Source: Ryuthela nishihirai
Taxonomy: Eukaryota; Arthropoda; Arachnida; Araneae; Heptathelidae
Length of the DNA stretch: 64,000 nt
Direction of reading: 5' to 3'
Assembly (NCBI GenBank): GCA_038380435.1
Contig: JAWZYU010000020.1
Location: forward strand, 38,658,307 to 38,722,306
Both the position numbers and the translations under genes were made by a program. The notes under the pieces are model-generated. The model saw nothing but the letters and a program-made list of their open reading frames with translations. It was not told the DNA's origin and did no database searches. Numbering within the stretch: the first letter of the stretch is position 1; each line of letters opens with the position of its first letter. Positions 22,583 through 33,079 of the stretch are shown in pieces.

Positions 22583-22969
22583 CAATGTTTCCCAAAGTGG
22601 GCGGTACCGTCCCCTGGGGGGCGCTGGAACGATCCAGGGGGTCGGTAGTAGCCTCGGGTGCAATTGGGGAGAGGTGGAAGCATAAAGAAAGAAGGGAAGA
22701 TAAGAAAATTTTGAAAAACCGTTCGTACATGTTTCATTTGTTGTGTAAAGTAATTTTATAATTTCAAGCTTCAAGGTGTCTTATTTACAACAGCATCTTT
22801 CTTTACTATGTTGTAGGACGTAGGTAGAAATATAGATACATAAAAGAACGCAAATTTGTCACTGCATCTTTCTGTTTGTTCGCTTAAAGAAGTTAGATTT
22901 CCAGGGGGGCGCTGAATATTTTTTTTTCTGAAAAGGGGGCGGTAGGACAAATAAGTTTGGGAACCTCTG
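22583..22969. mobile_element. Non-autonomous hAT element (387 bp)
   Basis: Terminal inverted repeats CAATGTTTCCCAAA (left) and, inverted, CAGAGGTTCCCAAA (right). The exact 8-bp TSD TGCTAGAG is at 22575-22582 and 22970-22977. The 8-bp TSD and the CAxxG start are the hAT signature. There is no transposase inside. It holds two GGGGGGCGCTG motifs in subterminal positions. Confidence 0.9.
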
Positions 22970-22977
22970 TGCTAGAG

Positions 22978-23209
22978 CAATGTGGCAACGCCACTTTAAA
23001 GCATTGTGCCATATCTGCTAATCAGCGAGATTGGCAAAAATGCATGCCGGGCAAATATGAGATTCATAGCAATTTGATTGGTTGATATTTCATAGCGCTT
23101 AAATTGTAGCAACTTTGTGAGATGTTTAAAAACCAAACTACCTAAAGATGGAAAAATGTACGTATTGTTTATGGATTTTTCTTTTTTACAAATTTCGTTA
23201 TATTGATTG
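22978..23209. other. Unassigned sequence
   Basis: No gene or element recognised. Confidence 0.4.
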
Positions 23210-23210
23210 C

Positions 23211-23285
23211 CAGGCTAGACTCCTTTTGAAAATATTTTTGTTTATACATTATTTTGTATTTCACCAAAGAAGCATATGCAAGGTA
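23211..23285. repeat. 75-bp direct repeat, left copy
   Basis: Starts CAGGCTAGACTCC and ends AAGCATATGCAAGGTA. The near-identical right copy is at 23675-23749. The two flank the SINE-A at 23286-23674. Confidence 0.85.
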
Positions 23286-23674
23286 GGGTTGGGTTGTTTT
23301 ACCTCTGAGCGGCACTTTTTTGCACACCATGGGCTAAATGGTCAGGTCACAAGTATCCCGGAGGCTCAGAGAAGGTTGGGGGGAGGGGACCCACTGGAAC
23401 AGCTGTTGGGAGGCAGATGGTAGCCTCCCGTCAAGGCCATCCAGCGTGTTCTTTAACGTGCACAGGGTATGGCTCTCCCGCATACGGGGCCACGGCTTAA
23501 CGTCCCATCCGACGGACGGCGGCCTTTCCAAGCCCATCGGTGTCCCCTACTGACCGTGGGCAGGGTGGGGAATTTTCCGGAGATAAATCTTAACGCTGAC
23601 CCAGCTGGGACTCGAACCTGGGAACTACAGATTACGAGCCTGGCGCGCTACCGACTGAGCCACCCCCCGCCCCT
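23286..23674 (-). mobile_element. SINE-A, full-length, between 75-bp direct repeats
   Basis: Complete minus-strand SINE-A. Unlike other copies, the directly repeated flank is about 75 bp rather than 7-14 bp. Confidence 0.92.
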
Positions 23675-23749
23675 CAGGCTAGAGTCCTTTTGAAAATATT
23701 TTTGTTTGTACATTATTTTGTATTTCACCAAAGAAGCATATGCAAGGTA
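23675..23749. repeat. 75-bp direct repeat, right copy
   Basis: Matches 23211-23285 with about two or three substitutions (for example TTTATACATT against TTTGTACATT). Confidence 0.85.
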
Positions 23750-24215
<466 letters not shown>

Positions 24216-24227
24216 AGCAGCCATGGG

Positions 24228-27200
24228 CTACGGAGGTCCAACCAGACCGTGCAATTTAGTTCTCCAAGCAAGTCTATCCTGAGCTACATCTACTGCATCT
24301 GGCCACTGCACACCAATTCTAACAAGGTCCTGTTTGACATTGTCTGCCCACCGCATCCTAGGTCTCCCCTTCTTTCTGAGGCCTTTAGGCACACTGTTCA
24401 TAACCCTATTCGCCAATCTATAATTATTCATACGGGCAACATGGCCAAACCAACGGAGTCTCTCTCTGCACAATATGCTGCTTAAAGGAGATTGCAAACT
24501 CCTTTTCCTAATCTCATCATTAGTTACAAAGTTGAACCACCTAATGCCCAAGATACTGCGTAAGCATCTGGAATCAAAAGCATCTAGTTTCCTGTTATCT
24601 TGTTTACAAAGTGTCCAAGTTTCACTACCATAACTAACCCTAGAAAGAACCAAACTATTATACAGTCTAATTTTAGTCTTTAGGTGTATACGCCTATTTC
24701 TCCACACTCTCCATAGATTCTTAAAAGTCCCAGCAGCAATCCCTATTCGTCTGTTAATCTCATGCCGCACATCACCATTATCTGTTACATAGCTCCCAAG
24801 ATAATTAAACTGTGACACCTGCTCAAGACTGCAACCATTCAGATTAACTGAATCACAGCCTGCCTGACCAATTTTCATCACTTTAGTTTTCTCTCTGTTT
24901 ATAACCAAACCTACTCTACTACCAGTCTCATCAACGGCTCGAATGAAAGAGTTCATCTCATCAACATCATTTGCCAGAAGGGCTAAATCATCAGCATAAT
25001 CTAAATCAGAAATTTTCCTATCTCCAGCCCATTTAAGGCCAAAATCTTTCCCTTGAAGTGAATTTCGCATAACATAATCAATAACCAAGCTAAAGAGAAA
25101 AGGAGACAAAATGCACCCTTGTCGAACACCAGAAGTAATGCTAAACCAATTGCTACAAGCCTTACCAACTCTCACACACGACTCAGTGTTATTATAGAGA
25201 GCTTTCATAATGTTAACTAACTTGTCTGGTATACCATATGATCTCACAATCAACCACAAATTATGACGATCAACAGAGTCGAAAGCCTTTTTGAAATCAA
25301 CAAAGCTAGCAACCAAAGGTTTCTGAAACTCTAAACATTTCTCAAGAATCTGCCTAAGTGAAAATATCTGATCTACACATCCCCTACCACTTCTGAATCC
25401 AGATTGCTCATCACGCAATTGCCTGTCAACCAGATTCTTAATTCTATTAAGCACAATCATGGAAAGAACTTTACCTGGAACAGAGAGTAGGCTGATACCC
25501 CTATAGTTATCACAAGAACTGCGATCACCTTTTTTGAAAATAGGGATAACAATAGCTCTGGTAAAATCCTTAGGAACCATGCCTTTATCATAAAAGAGAT
25601 TCAGAATTTCAGTCATCCAAGTGGTAACCGAAACATTCCCAGCTCTAAGCATTTCCGTAGTAATTTCATCTACCCCTGGGGATTTATGAAGTTTAAGTTT
25701 AGAAACAGCCAAACTAACTTCAGATTGTGTTATAGGGCCAACATTAAAGCCACCAATGCATCTATCATCATTGCAAACAATGGGAGTAGAACTAACTACA
25801 TTGTTTAGAACATCACTGAAATGCTCAGCCCACCTAGCCATGACAGAATCCTCCCCTTCTATAACCTTACCTTGTTTATCCTTCAATCCTTGTATGCCTG
25901 TCCGTTTTCTACCACACAAAACATTAACTATCTGGTACAGCTCTCTGCTGTTGTGCTGTCTAACTGCTTCCTCAGCTTTGTCAGCCAAACCATCAAGCCA
26001 AAAATTTTTATCAGCAGCTAACTGATCCTTTACAAGTTTATTAAGGTCTCTGTAATGCTTTCTATTAGGACTAGTAGGGTATTGATTAAGGGCATTCCTG
26101 CAGTTCTTTCTTTCCAAAATAAGCTCAAGTGCCTTATCACTCAGATAATTTTGCCTCTTCTGCTCCTTTTTTCCTAAAAGAGTACTGTTAGTGTCCAAAA
26201 AAGCCTGTTTAAAATGATCCCATTCTTCCTCAACTTCAGTAGTAAGCAAACCATGACTGTCATAATGACTAAGTAACCTATCATGGTAAGCTTTGGCTAT
26301 AACTGGATCTTTCAGAGCTTCAGTATTAAAAGTAAATTTTTTAACCCTAGCACAACACTTTTTAAGTTTAAGTTGCAAGACACTTTTAACAAGGTAATGG
26401 TCAGATCCAATTTCAGCTCCCCTATATGCCCTGGTATTCCTAACAGAACTAGTCCATTTGCTGTTAATTAATATGTAATCAATCATATTCTTATGCAGCC
26501 CATCAGGTGAAACCCATGTGTACTTATGTATGTCGCGGTGTTTGTAATAAGTGTTAGTTATTCTGAATCCATTGAGTTTACTTACCTGTAGGAGACGTTG
26601 CCCATTGCTATTGCAGCTACCAATACCAAAAGGGCCTATTACTCCTCCCCAAAGGTCAGAGTCAGTACCAACTTTGGCATTGAAGTCACCAAGAACAAGG
26701 GTAATATCTCCTTTCTTGACAGAATTCAAAATATCCTGAAGTTGTTCATAAAACCTATCCTTCTCATCCTCATCGGCATCCTCAGTGGGGGCATAACAGC
26801 AGATAACATTCAAGTCTTTAACGCTTGTCTGAAATTTTGCTGTAAGAAACCTTTCATTAATGCACTCATATCCTAGAAGAGCATCACTAGCGTGTCTGCT
26901 GAGAAGCAGACCCACGCCTTGGTGATGCTTTTTGTCGTCCCTCCCTGAAAAGAGAAATTTAAGATTATTTTTAAGAATCTGACCTTTATCTGTCCATCTG
27001 GTCTCTTGCAAGCCGAGAATATCTAAATTATAACGGTGGAATTCTTGTGTGAGGACATCAAGAGAAAAAGCTCTGTGCAGAGTCCTCACATTCCAACTAC
27101 CTATGGAGAGAAAATGGTTAGTGGGATGTTTAAAGAAACTATGTTTATTGAGAGAGGGAATGCCGACAATATCAAACAGCCCCCTAATCGCAGACATGGG

Positions 27201-27239
27201 GCAAAGACCCGTTCCCCCACTACTAAAGGCTGAAGCCAT
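24228..27239 (-). CDS. RTE-like LINE polyprotein (endonuclease + reverse transcriptase)
   Basis: An uninterrupted 1003-residue ORF. The N-terminal apurinic-like endonuclease shows SWNVRT (Asn50), LQETRW (Glu79), GDFNAK (184-189), IDYI (Asp254) and GSDHY (Asp280, His281), all the usual catalytic positions. The reverse transcriptase (about 500-800) shows SPGVDEITTEML, IPIFKKGDRSSCDNYRGIS, FVDFKKAFDSVD (Asp648), VRQGCILSPFLF and YADD (748-751). The C-terminus has RLRWFGHVARM and GRPRMRWADNV. The ATG at 27239 follows directly after an in-frame TAG, which fixes the start. It would nick target DNA and copy element RNA there. RTE is favoured by the single ORF of about 1000 residues, no RNase H, and the (GAT)n tail. 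No catalytic residue is missing, so it may be autonomous or recently so. Confidence 0.93.
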   Translation of the reverse strand: MASAFSSGGTGLCPMSAIRGLFDIVGIPSLNKHSFFKHPTNHFLSIGSWNVRTLHRAFSLDVLTQEFHRYNLDILGLQETRWTDKGQILKNNLKFLFSGRDDKKHHQGVGLLLSRHASDALLGYECINERFLTAKFQTSVKDLNVICCYAPTEDADEDEKDRFYEQLQDILNSVKKGDITLVLGDFNAKVGTDSDLWGGVIGPFGIGSCNSNGQRLLQVSKLNGFRITNTYYKHRDIHKYTWVSPDGLHKNMIDYILINSKWTSSVRNTRAYRGAEIGSDHYLVKSVLQLKLKKCCARVKKFTFNTEALKDPVIAKAYHDRLLSHYDSHGLLTTEVEEEWDHFKQAFLDTNSTLLGKKEQKRQNYLSDKALELILERKNCRNALNQYPTSPNRKHYRDLNKLVKDQLAADKNFWLDGLADKAEEAVRQHNSRELYQIVNVLCGRKRTGIQGLKDKQGKVIEGEDSVMARWAEHFSDVLNNVVSSTPIVCNDDRCIGGFNVGPITQSEVSLAVSKLKLHKSPGVDEITTEMLRAGNVSVTTWMTEILNLFYDKGMVPKDFTRAIVIPIFKKGDRSSCDNYRGISLLSVPGKVLSMIVLNRIKNLVDRQLRDEQSGFRSGRGCVDQIFSLRQILEKCLEFQKPLVASFVDFKKAFDSVDRHNLWLIVRSYGIPDKLVNIMKALYNNTESCVRVGKACSNWFSITSGVRQGCILSPFLFSLVIDYVMRNSLQGKDFGLKWAGDRKISDLDYADDLALLANDVDEMNSFIRAVDETGSRVGLVINREKTKVMKIGQAGCDSVNLNGCSLEQVSQFNYLGSYVTDNGDVRHEINRRIGIAAGTFKNLWRVWRNRRIHLKTKIRLYNSLVLSRVSYGSETWTLCKQDNRKLDAFDSRCLRSILGIRWFNFVTNDEIRKRSLQSPLSSILCRERLRWFGHVARMNNYRLANRVMNSVPKGLRKKGRPRMRWADNVKQDLVRIGVQWPDAVDVAQDRLAWRTKLHGLVGPP

Positions 27240-27810
27240 CTACACTGGAAGACTTCCTCCAATGTAGAATTTGACGATGCCAATAGAAGCAAAGAGTTCA
27301 GGTGCCTGCGATGACTTCTGCTCAGGATTATCCACCAGCTGATAAACATATCCTGTGGATTTATTCACTTGGGGCTGTCAACCCACAAACAAAAAGAAAA
27401 CACAGCGGAAGATTTTCCCTCCACAGAAGCCCACCAGTGCAGCAAAATCAGGATCCATAATCAAGCTCAGAGCCATATATCTGTCCAGTCCAGTAGGTTT
27501 ATATGGTCAGCACCAGGACCCTGTGTGGTTGACCACTCCTCAGCAGGGTAGAAAAAAAAGAAAAGTAGCCATAGTTGTCCAGATCAGTAGGCCACACTAA
27601 TCTGGCAGCCCTCCCCTTCCGTTCACTTCCACAAGAGAGTATCTCTTTTGAAAGTTACTAACGGTCCGCACCACGAGAAGGCGGGGTTGGACATTAGGTG
27701 CTAGGCCTGGCCGGTTCTATGCATCATCACAGGGGATTGGTGCATAGCTCTCCTTCCAGTGACTACCTAGCTCAGTCATGTTTATGTGTTCAATAAATAT
27801 TGTTTGTTAA
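27240..27810 (-). other. Probable 5' UTR of the RTE-like LINE
   Basis: About 570 bp upstream of the LINE start codon. Only short overlapping frames occur, and no ORF1 is recognisable. The 5' border is not defined: no TSD to the 3' end was found. AT-rich sequence begins after about 27780. Confidence 0.45.
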
Positions 27811-27983
27811 CTAAAGACTGGAGTTGAACCATTTTATTAAGATCCATTTTATTAAGAGTAGCTCAGTATTGGGTCCCTGCATTTCCTCTCGAATCACAGA
27901 AGTCCTAAGACCCGAAGGGACATCCCAAAGTATCTCAACAGACAGACAACCGAGAGTAACATCACACTGATAATTTTTTTTTT

Positions 27984-28359
27984 GGGGGGGGGGGGGGGGG
28001 GGTAGGGGGGTTGGGTTGGGTTGTTTTACCTCAGAGCGGCACTTTTTTGCATACCACGGGTTAAATGGCCAGGTCACATGGACCCCGAAGGCTCAGAGAA
28101 GGATGGGGGAGGGGACCCACTGGAACAGTTGTTAGGAGAAAGATGGTAGCCTCCCGTTAAGGCCATCCAGCGTGTTCTTTAACGTGCACAGGGTATGGCT
28201 CTCCCGCATACGGGCCACGGCTTAACGTCCCATCCGACGGACGGCGGCCAAATTTCCAAGCCCATCGGTGTCCCCTACTGACCGTGGACAGGGCGGGGGA
28301 ATTTTGCGGAGATAAATCTCAACGCTGACCCAGCTGGGACTCGAACCTGGGAACTACAG
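27984..28359 (-). mobile_element. SINE-A with G19 at its tail, 5'-truncated
   Basis: Minus-strand SINE-A. It begins at the left with 19 G, then TAGGGGGG and GTTGGGTTG, so the AACCC tail is extended by C on the SINE strand. It ends at the anticodon stem (GAACTACAG), so the first part of the tRNA head is missing. The TSD is AA followed by ten T, at 27972-27983 and 28360-28371. Confidence 0.88.
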
Positions 28360-28371
28360 AATTTTTTTTTT

Positions 28372-28700
28372 GCATCGGGGTTAAATTTTATTTCGTTAAA
28401 ATGAAACATTTTTACATAGAGAGACGAGAACATAGTAAATTGTCCGAAGTAGGAAGAGAATTTCGTTATTCTGGAGTTCGTTGTATCGGCATTTTACCGG
28501 AATAAACTCATTCATAATTTAATGTTCGAGTGAACTTTCAGCCATTCACGGAAAATATTTTGTAGCGATTTTTTGGTATTAGGGGATCTCTTCTCAGTTA
28601 TTCACACCTCTTAGAAGCTAACTCCTTCTTCTCGATGAGGTGGGGATATTTAAAATATTCGATCCGTAATTGATATCCCATAATAACAAAGTGCAGATTA
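28372..28700. other. AT-rich sequence, nothing recognised
   Basis: No gene or repeat recognised. Confidence 0.45.
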
Positions 28701-28710
28701 CCTGTTTATA

Positions 28711-29094
28711 TGGGGCGGGGGTGGCTCAGTCGGTAGCGTTCTAGGCTCGTAATCTGTAGTTCCCAGGTTCGAGTCCCAGCTGGGTCAGCGTTGAGATTTA
28801 TCTCCGCAAAATTCCCCGCCCTGCCCACGGTCAGTAGGGGACACCGATGGGCTTGGAAAGGCCGCCGTCCGTCTGATGAGACGTTAAGCCGTGGCCCCGT
28901 GTGCGGGAGAGCCATACCCTGTGCACGTTAAAGAACACGCTGGATGGCCTTGACGGGAGGCTACCATCTGTCTCCCAACAGCTGTTCCAGTGGGTCCCCT
29001 CCCCCAACCTTCTCTGAGCCTTCGGGGTCCATGTGACCTGGCCATTTAGCCCATGGTGTGCAAAAAAGTGCCGCTCAGAGGTAAAACAACCCAA
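28711..29094 (+). mobile_element. SINE-A, near-consensus full-length copy
   Basis: A good reference copy of 384 bp: GGGGCGGGGGTGGCTCAGTC head, intact A and B boxes, TTGAGATTTATCTCCGC, the GTTAAAGAACACGC centre, and GTAAAACAACCCAAC tail. The TSD CCTGTTTATAT flanks it (about 28700-28710 and 29098-29108). Confidence 0.95.
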
Positions 29095-29108
29095 CAGCCT
29101 GTTTATAT

Positions 29109-29300
29109 AGAAATTAAAGAAATAAATTTGCTGAGGAAATAAGTTGGCCGTGAGTTATTTCCTGTCTTTAATATTGATTGATTCTTACATTAATAACACA
29201 TTAGCATGAGCACCATTTCTGACAATAATGAAAGGTTATCGTTCCCGATCAAAGATGGCGCCACGAACGAGAAAAATCGGGAAGAATTATAATCAGCTAA
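29109..29300. other. AT-rich sequence
   Basis: No feature recognised. Confidence 0.4.
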
Positions 29301-29306
29301 AAAATG

Positions 29307-29386
29307 AACTAGGCGATGATAGTGTAGTGGTCAGAACACCTGGTGTGTATCTGTGTGACGTAGGTTCGAGTCCCCATCACGGTGAA
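29307..29386 (+). other. tRNA-like sequence (SINE head or tRNA pseudogene)
   Basis: Has A-box-like TAGTGTAGTGGTCAG and B box GGTTCGAGTCC at correct spacing, then CCATCACGG, which pairs only partly with the CGATGAT start (about 5 of 7). The stretch AACACCTGGTGTGT resembles the SINE-C head at 38597-38672. Two or more stem mismatches make a working tRNA unlikely. Confidence 0.4.
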
Positions 29387-29524
29387 ACCATTTTTTAAGC
29401 GAAATTATTTTTGTAACACTCACTGTAATTAACATTAAAGAAACTTTCTGTGATAAAACTTGTTTGACATTTGTTAATGAGTAAGGGGGAGGGCTTTATC
29501 TCCCGAGAGTTTTAATTTGTGTAT

Positions 29525-29588
29525 CGAAGGTCGCAGGTCCCTTTGATCAATAGCCAAGCGTAATAACCATTCAGTCACGGGAACGTCA
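29525..29588 (-). mobile_element. SINE-B head fragment
   Basis: TTTGATCAATAGCCAAGCG and CATTCAGTCACGGGA are the diverged head of a minus-strand SINE-B. The rest is missing. Confidence 0.6.
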
Positions 29589-29779
29589 TGGTCGTTCCTT
29601 GGACTCCAGAATATTCCCTAGACTACAATAACTATATAAAAACGTAATTCTACAGTTGTTTAAAAACTTTATACCGCTTACTCAGAATATGGGCTCTGGC
29701 GTTGTCGTTATTTATGAAAAATGGCCTTCGTTTTGCTTCCATTATTGATATATGGTTCTCCTGTGAAAAAGGTTGATTA

Positions 29780-30440
29780 CTGCAGGGGGTTTGGCTCAGT
29801 AATCATCTGCAGTGCGCAGGTTCGGGTCCCAATAGTACTTACATTGAGAGTAATTTTCACTAAGACCTACCCTGCCCTAGGGGGCGGGGGTGGCTCAGTC
29901 GGTAGCGCGCCAGGCTCGTAATCTGTAGTTCCCAGGTTCGAGTCCCAGCTGGGTCAGCGTTGAGATTTATCTCCGCAAAATTCCCCCGCCCTGTCCATGG
30001 TCAGTAGGGGACACCGATGGGGTTGGAAAGGCCGCCGTCCGTCGGATGGGACGTTAAGCCGTGGCTCCGTGTGTGGGAGAGCCATACCCTGTGCACGTTA
30101 AAGAACACGCTGGATGGCCTTGACGGGAGACTACCATCTGTCTCCCAACAGCTGTTCCAGTGGGTCCCCTCCCCCAACCTTCTCTGAGCCTTCGGGGTCC
30201 ATGTGACCTGGCCATTTAGCCCATGGTTAGCAAAAAAGTGCCGCTGAGAGGTAAAACAACCCAAACAACCCAACCCTGCCCTAGGTGAGAAGGAGTCCCT
30301 GATGTTCTTGGAAAGATCGCCGTCCGCCGGCTGGAACGTTCAAGCTGTGCCCTGTACACAAAAGAGCCATACCCTACTCAAGTAAAAGAACACGCTGGAT
30401 GTCCTTGACTAGAAACATATCTGTTTCCTAATAGATGCCC
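29780..30440 (+). mobile_element. Old SINE-A split by a younger SINE-A
   Basis: An old head (29785-29880, with TTTGGCTCAGTAATCATCTG and GGTTCGGGTCCC) continues after the younger insertion as 30285-30440 (GTGAGAAGGAGTCCC, GATCGCCGTCCGCCGG, AAAGAACACGCTGGATG). Confidence 0.75.
29881..30273 (+). mobile_element. Young SINE-A nested in an old one
   Basis: Full-length plus-strand copy. The exact TSD CCCTGCCCTAG is at 29870-29880 and 30274-30284, within the linker of the older SINE. The tail has extra AACCC units (CAACCCAAACAACCCAA). Confidence 0.94.
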
Positions 30441-30790
30441 TATGGGTACTGTGATGACCCAGAAAGAAAAGGTTCTGTCGGACTAAGTCAGATGTGATGA
30501 CCTGGGTTCGGATCCTGTCCGACTGGGCCAGATGTGATGTCCCCCCTTCTCAGATCTATGGAGACTGAGCCAATGTTGTGGCCGCCAGAGGATGATGGGA
30601 TTGTTGCTTAATAATTACTTCACCCTCACTTCGGTGAAAATACAGGTTCGTGGGTTTTTAAGCCCATGCCAATGCACGCCTTTGAAGAAACTGGTGTTGA
30701 ATGATGAATAACAACAGTCCATTAATTACTGCACAAGTGTTAGATAGGGACGACACACTTTAATAACAATATATACAGCTATGTGCTGGG
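30441..30790. other. Unassigned sequence with short repeats
   Basis: CAGATGTGATGACC and CAGATGTGATGTCC occur near 30489 and 30529, and GTCGGACTAAG/GTCCGACTGGG near 30477 and 30518, a 40-bp imperfect tandem. A B-box-like GGGTTCGGATCC is present, but no full tRNA. No gene. Confidence 0.35.
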
Positions 30791-30794
30791 AATG

Positions 30795-31115
30795 CACTCA
30801 ACTCCGTGGGCCTTTGCTGCCTGGATGCTGCAAACATTAATATAATGAGGTGGAGAATCGCACACTCTGCAAGTTCTCATTTTACAGACCTCAAACTCGG
30901 CGATAGGAAAATCAACCTTTGCCTACACTCTGTGGTTCGCTCTGAATCCACAACACTGTTATCAGATTCACTGCTCAACTCTGTAAGCCTTTACTGCTTT
31001 CTGCTGCAAACATTAACAATGAGATGGAGAATCGCACACTCTGCAAGTTCTCACTTTACAGACCTCAAACTCGGCGAAAGGATAACCAACCTTTGCCCAC
31101 ATTATGGTTCCTTCT
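30795..31115. repeat. 177-bp tandem duplication
   Basis: Two copies starting CTCAACTCCGTGGGCC (about 30797) and CTCAACTCTGTAAGCC (about 30974) share GGAGAATCGCACACTCTGC and CAGACCTCAAACTCGGCG. The 103- and 88-residue frames here come from the repeat and have no recognised motif. Origin unknown; an LTR-type source is possible but unsupported. Confidence 0.7.
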
Positions 31116-31507
31116 AAACCACAAGAATAAAAACACAGATTCTCTAAGAATCTCGATTCCCCTTTGGAATCGCACCCCCACTTCAAGGGTTTCTTTTGAG
31201 TATGACAGCGTCCTTCTGACGCATATCGAAACGACTCCTTCTCGTTCGAAAACTCACGCCAAAACTAATCCTTCAATCTCCCTTCTTTAGCCTCCTTGCA
31301 GCACTAGCGCTCTAGGATAGGGATTTACGGCCATAAACAACTTCTGGCATTCGTCACCGCTTGCACGCAGCACTTTAGATTCGAAAAACAACAACAGCGA
31401 GTCATCCCAGCACAAACATTTCCAAGAACACATAAAAATATATACAATAATAAAGTACAACAAAAATATATCAATAAATAAATAAACATAAAATTCGAGG
31501 GACATGA
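31116..31507. other. Unassigned sequence
   Basis: No gene or element recognised. Confidence 0.4.
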
Positions 31508-31508
31508 C

Positions 31509-31783
31509 AGGGTTGGGTTGTTTTACCTCTGAGCGGCACTTTTTTGCACACCATGCGCTAAATGGCCAGGTCACATGGACCCCGAAGGCTCAGAGAAGGT
31601 TGGGGGAGGGGACCCACTGGAACAGCTGTTGGGAGACAGACGGTAGCCTCCCGTCAAGGCCATCCAGCGTGTTCTTTAACGTCCACAGGGTATGGCTCTC
31701 CCGCACACGGGGCCACGGTTAACGTCCCATCCGATGGACGGCGGCCTTCCTTTCCAAGCCCATCGGTGTCCCCTACTGACCGT
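31509..31783 (-). mobile_element. SINE-A, 5'-truncated
   Basis: Minus-strand SINE-A from GGGTTGGGTTG to CTACTGACCGTG; the head and linker are absent. A 4-bp duplication (TTCC) lies in GCGGCCTTCCTTTCC. Confidence 0.9.
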
Positions 31784-31882
31784 GACCATTTTACAACCTT
31801 TTCTGAGCTCTAGAGGTCCTTGTGACCTGACCATTTAGCTCATTGTGTACCAAAAGTACTCAGAGGTGAAACAACTCAACCT
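31784..31882 (+). mobile_element. SINE-A 3' fragment in opposite orientation
   Basis: CCTTTTCTGAGCTCTAGAGG to GAGGTGAAACAACTCAAC is a plus-strand SINE-A tail, joined head-on to the minus-strand copy at 31509. Confidence 0.75.
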
Positions 31883-33075
31883 TTGCTTAATGTAAGATTA
31901 TAAAAATTTCGCCATCTTTATTTTCTACCGCGAGAACTAACCGTGAGGAATACCATTTTCCCCATTTAGTTTACGAACCTAATCTTTAATTCCTAACAGA
32001 GAGAAAAATTAATGAAGAAAAAAAAATCACAAATCCTGTGGTCGAAACAGAACTGATGGACTAACGAGTTATGTGACGTCCTAATTACATGAGTAGAAAA
32101 ATAAAAGAAATCTTCACTTACCTCTCCTCTCTCCGACCCCCTGAAAAAAAAAAAAACTTTATCTTTTCTCTCATCTTTGGTTTTTGCGTTTCTCAAGATA
32201 ACAGAAAATGTCAGGGTGAGACAGATATGGAAGGTGGGTGGGGGAGAGAGAGAGAGCGAGAGATAAGAAGTAAGAGGTGCAAGAGCAGGAAGTGCAGGAT
32301 GTTTGTCATCTTCCACTTGGCGAGCCAGTGCACATTGAGGCGAATAATTAGTTTGCTGAGGATCGAGGCTCTCCGTCCGTCCTCAGGATAGCGTTTTATA
32401 TGTGGATGCTTAGCGAACCGGCAAGGAATCTGCCGCCTCCACTGTTAGCGGGTTGACGGACTGTGAAGAGGTGACACGACATCTTTTACTTAGGAATTAC
32501 ATCACCACTGTCAACGTGAGAGGGAAACAGAGATGTGTTTTGTTGTTGTTGTTAGGTTGCTGCTGTTAAGATAGTGTCACATAGCTGGCTGGATGTATCG
32601 GTGGCGCGTATGTATCTCTCTCTGTGCCCAGCAGTTGCTGGGACTTTTAACAAGCTCTCCTGTGTCAATAGTGGACGCCTGGAGATAGTTAGATAAAGAT
32701 CGCATGAGTGAGCAGAAGGAATTACTCAGGTGCCGTGTAGGAACGTAGCCGCTGGCTGATGGAGGAGGATGCTCATTTTAAAGTCGTTCTCATCAGCAGG
32801 AATTTTAATGGGAACAGATATTTACTAGCAGGTCAGAATCGGCGTTTGAAATTCACAGGGCTTATTTTATTCTGCAAGCGTTGAATTCTTCTTTTTTGTG
32901 TTGTTTATTAATTGAGAATGCAGATATCTATGGAATTGGAGAGACCATTGTATCGCAGGTTAAGCCGTGTTTCCGTGCTTAGTAATACATGTGTATATTA
33001 CAGAGCATGTTGAGTTATCTTTATAAAAAAATTACCATTCGTTTCTAATAGGTATACAGAGGGATTCGTTTCCCA
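31883..33075. other. Single-copy-looking sequence, no gene recognised
   Basis: About 1.2 kb, with a GA-rich patch near 32240-32290 and higher GC near 32350-32470. Overlapping frames of about 100 residues on both strands (31993-32391) have low complexity and no motif. No supported gene or RNA. Confidence 0.4.
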
Positions 33076-33079
33076 TCCT

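Noticed and set aside
28711..28785. Functional tRNA genes at SINE-A heads
   Set aside because: They are joined to the SINE body, lack a matching acceptor 3' half, and recur dozens of times with TSDs.
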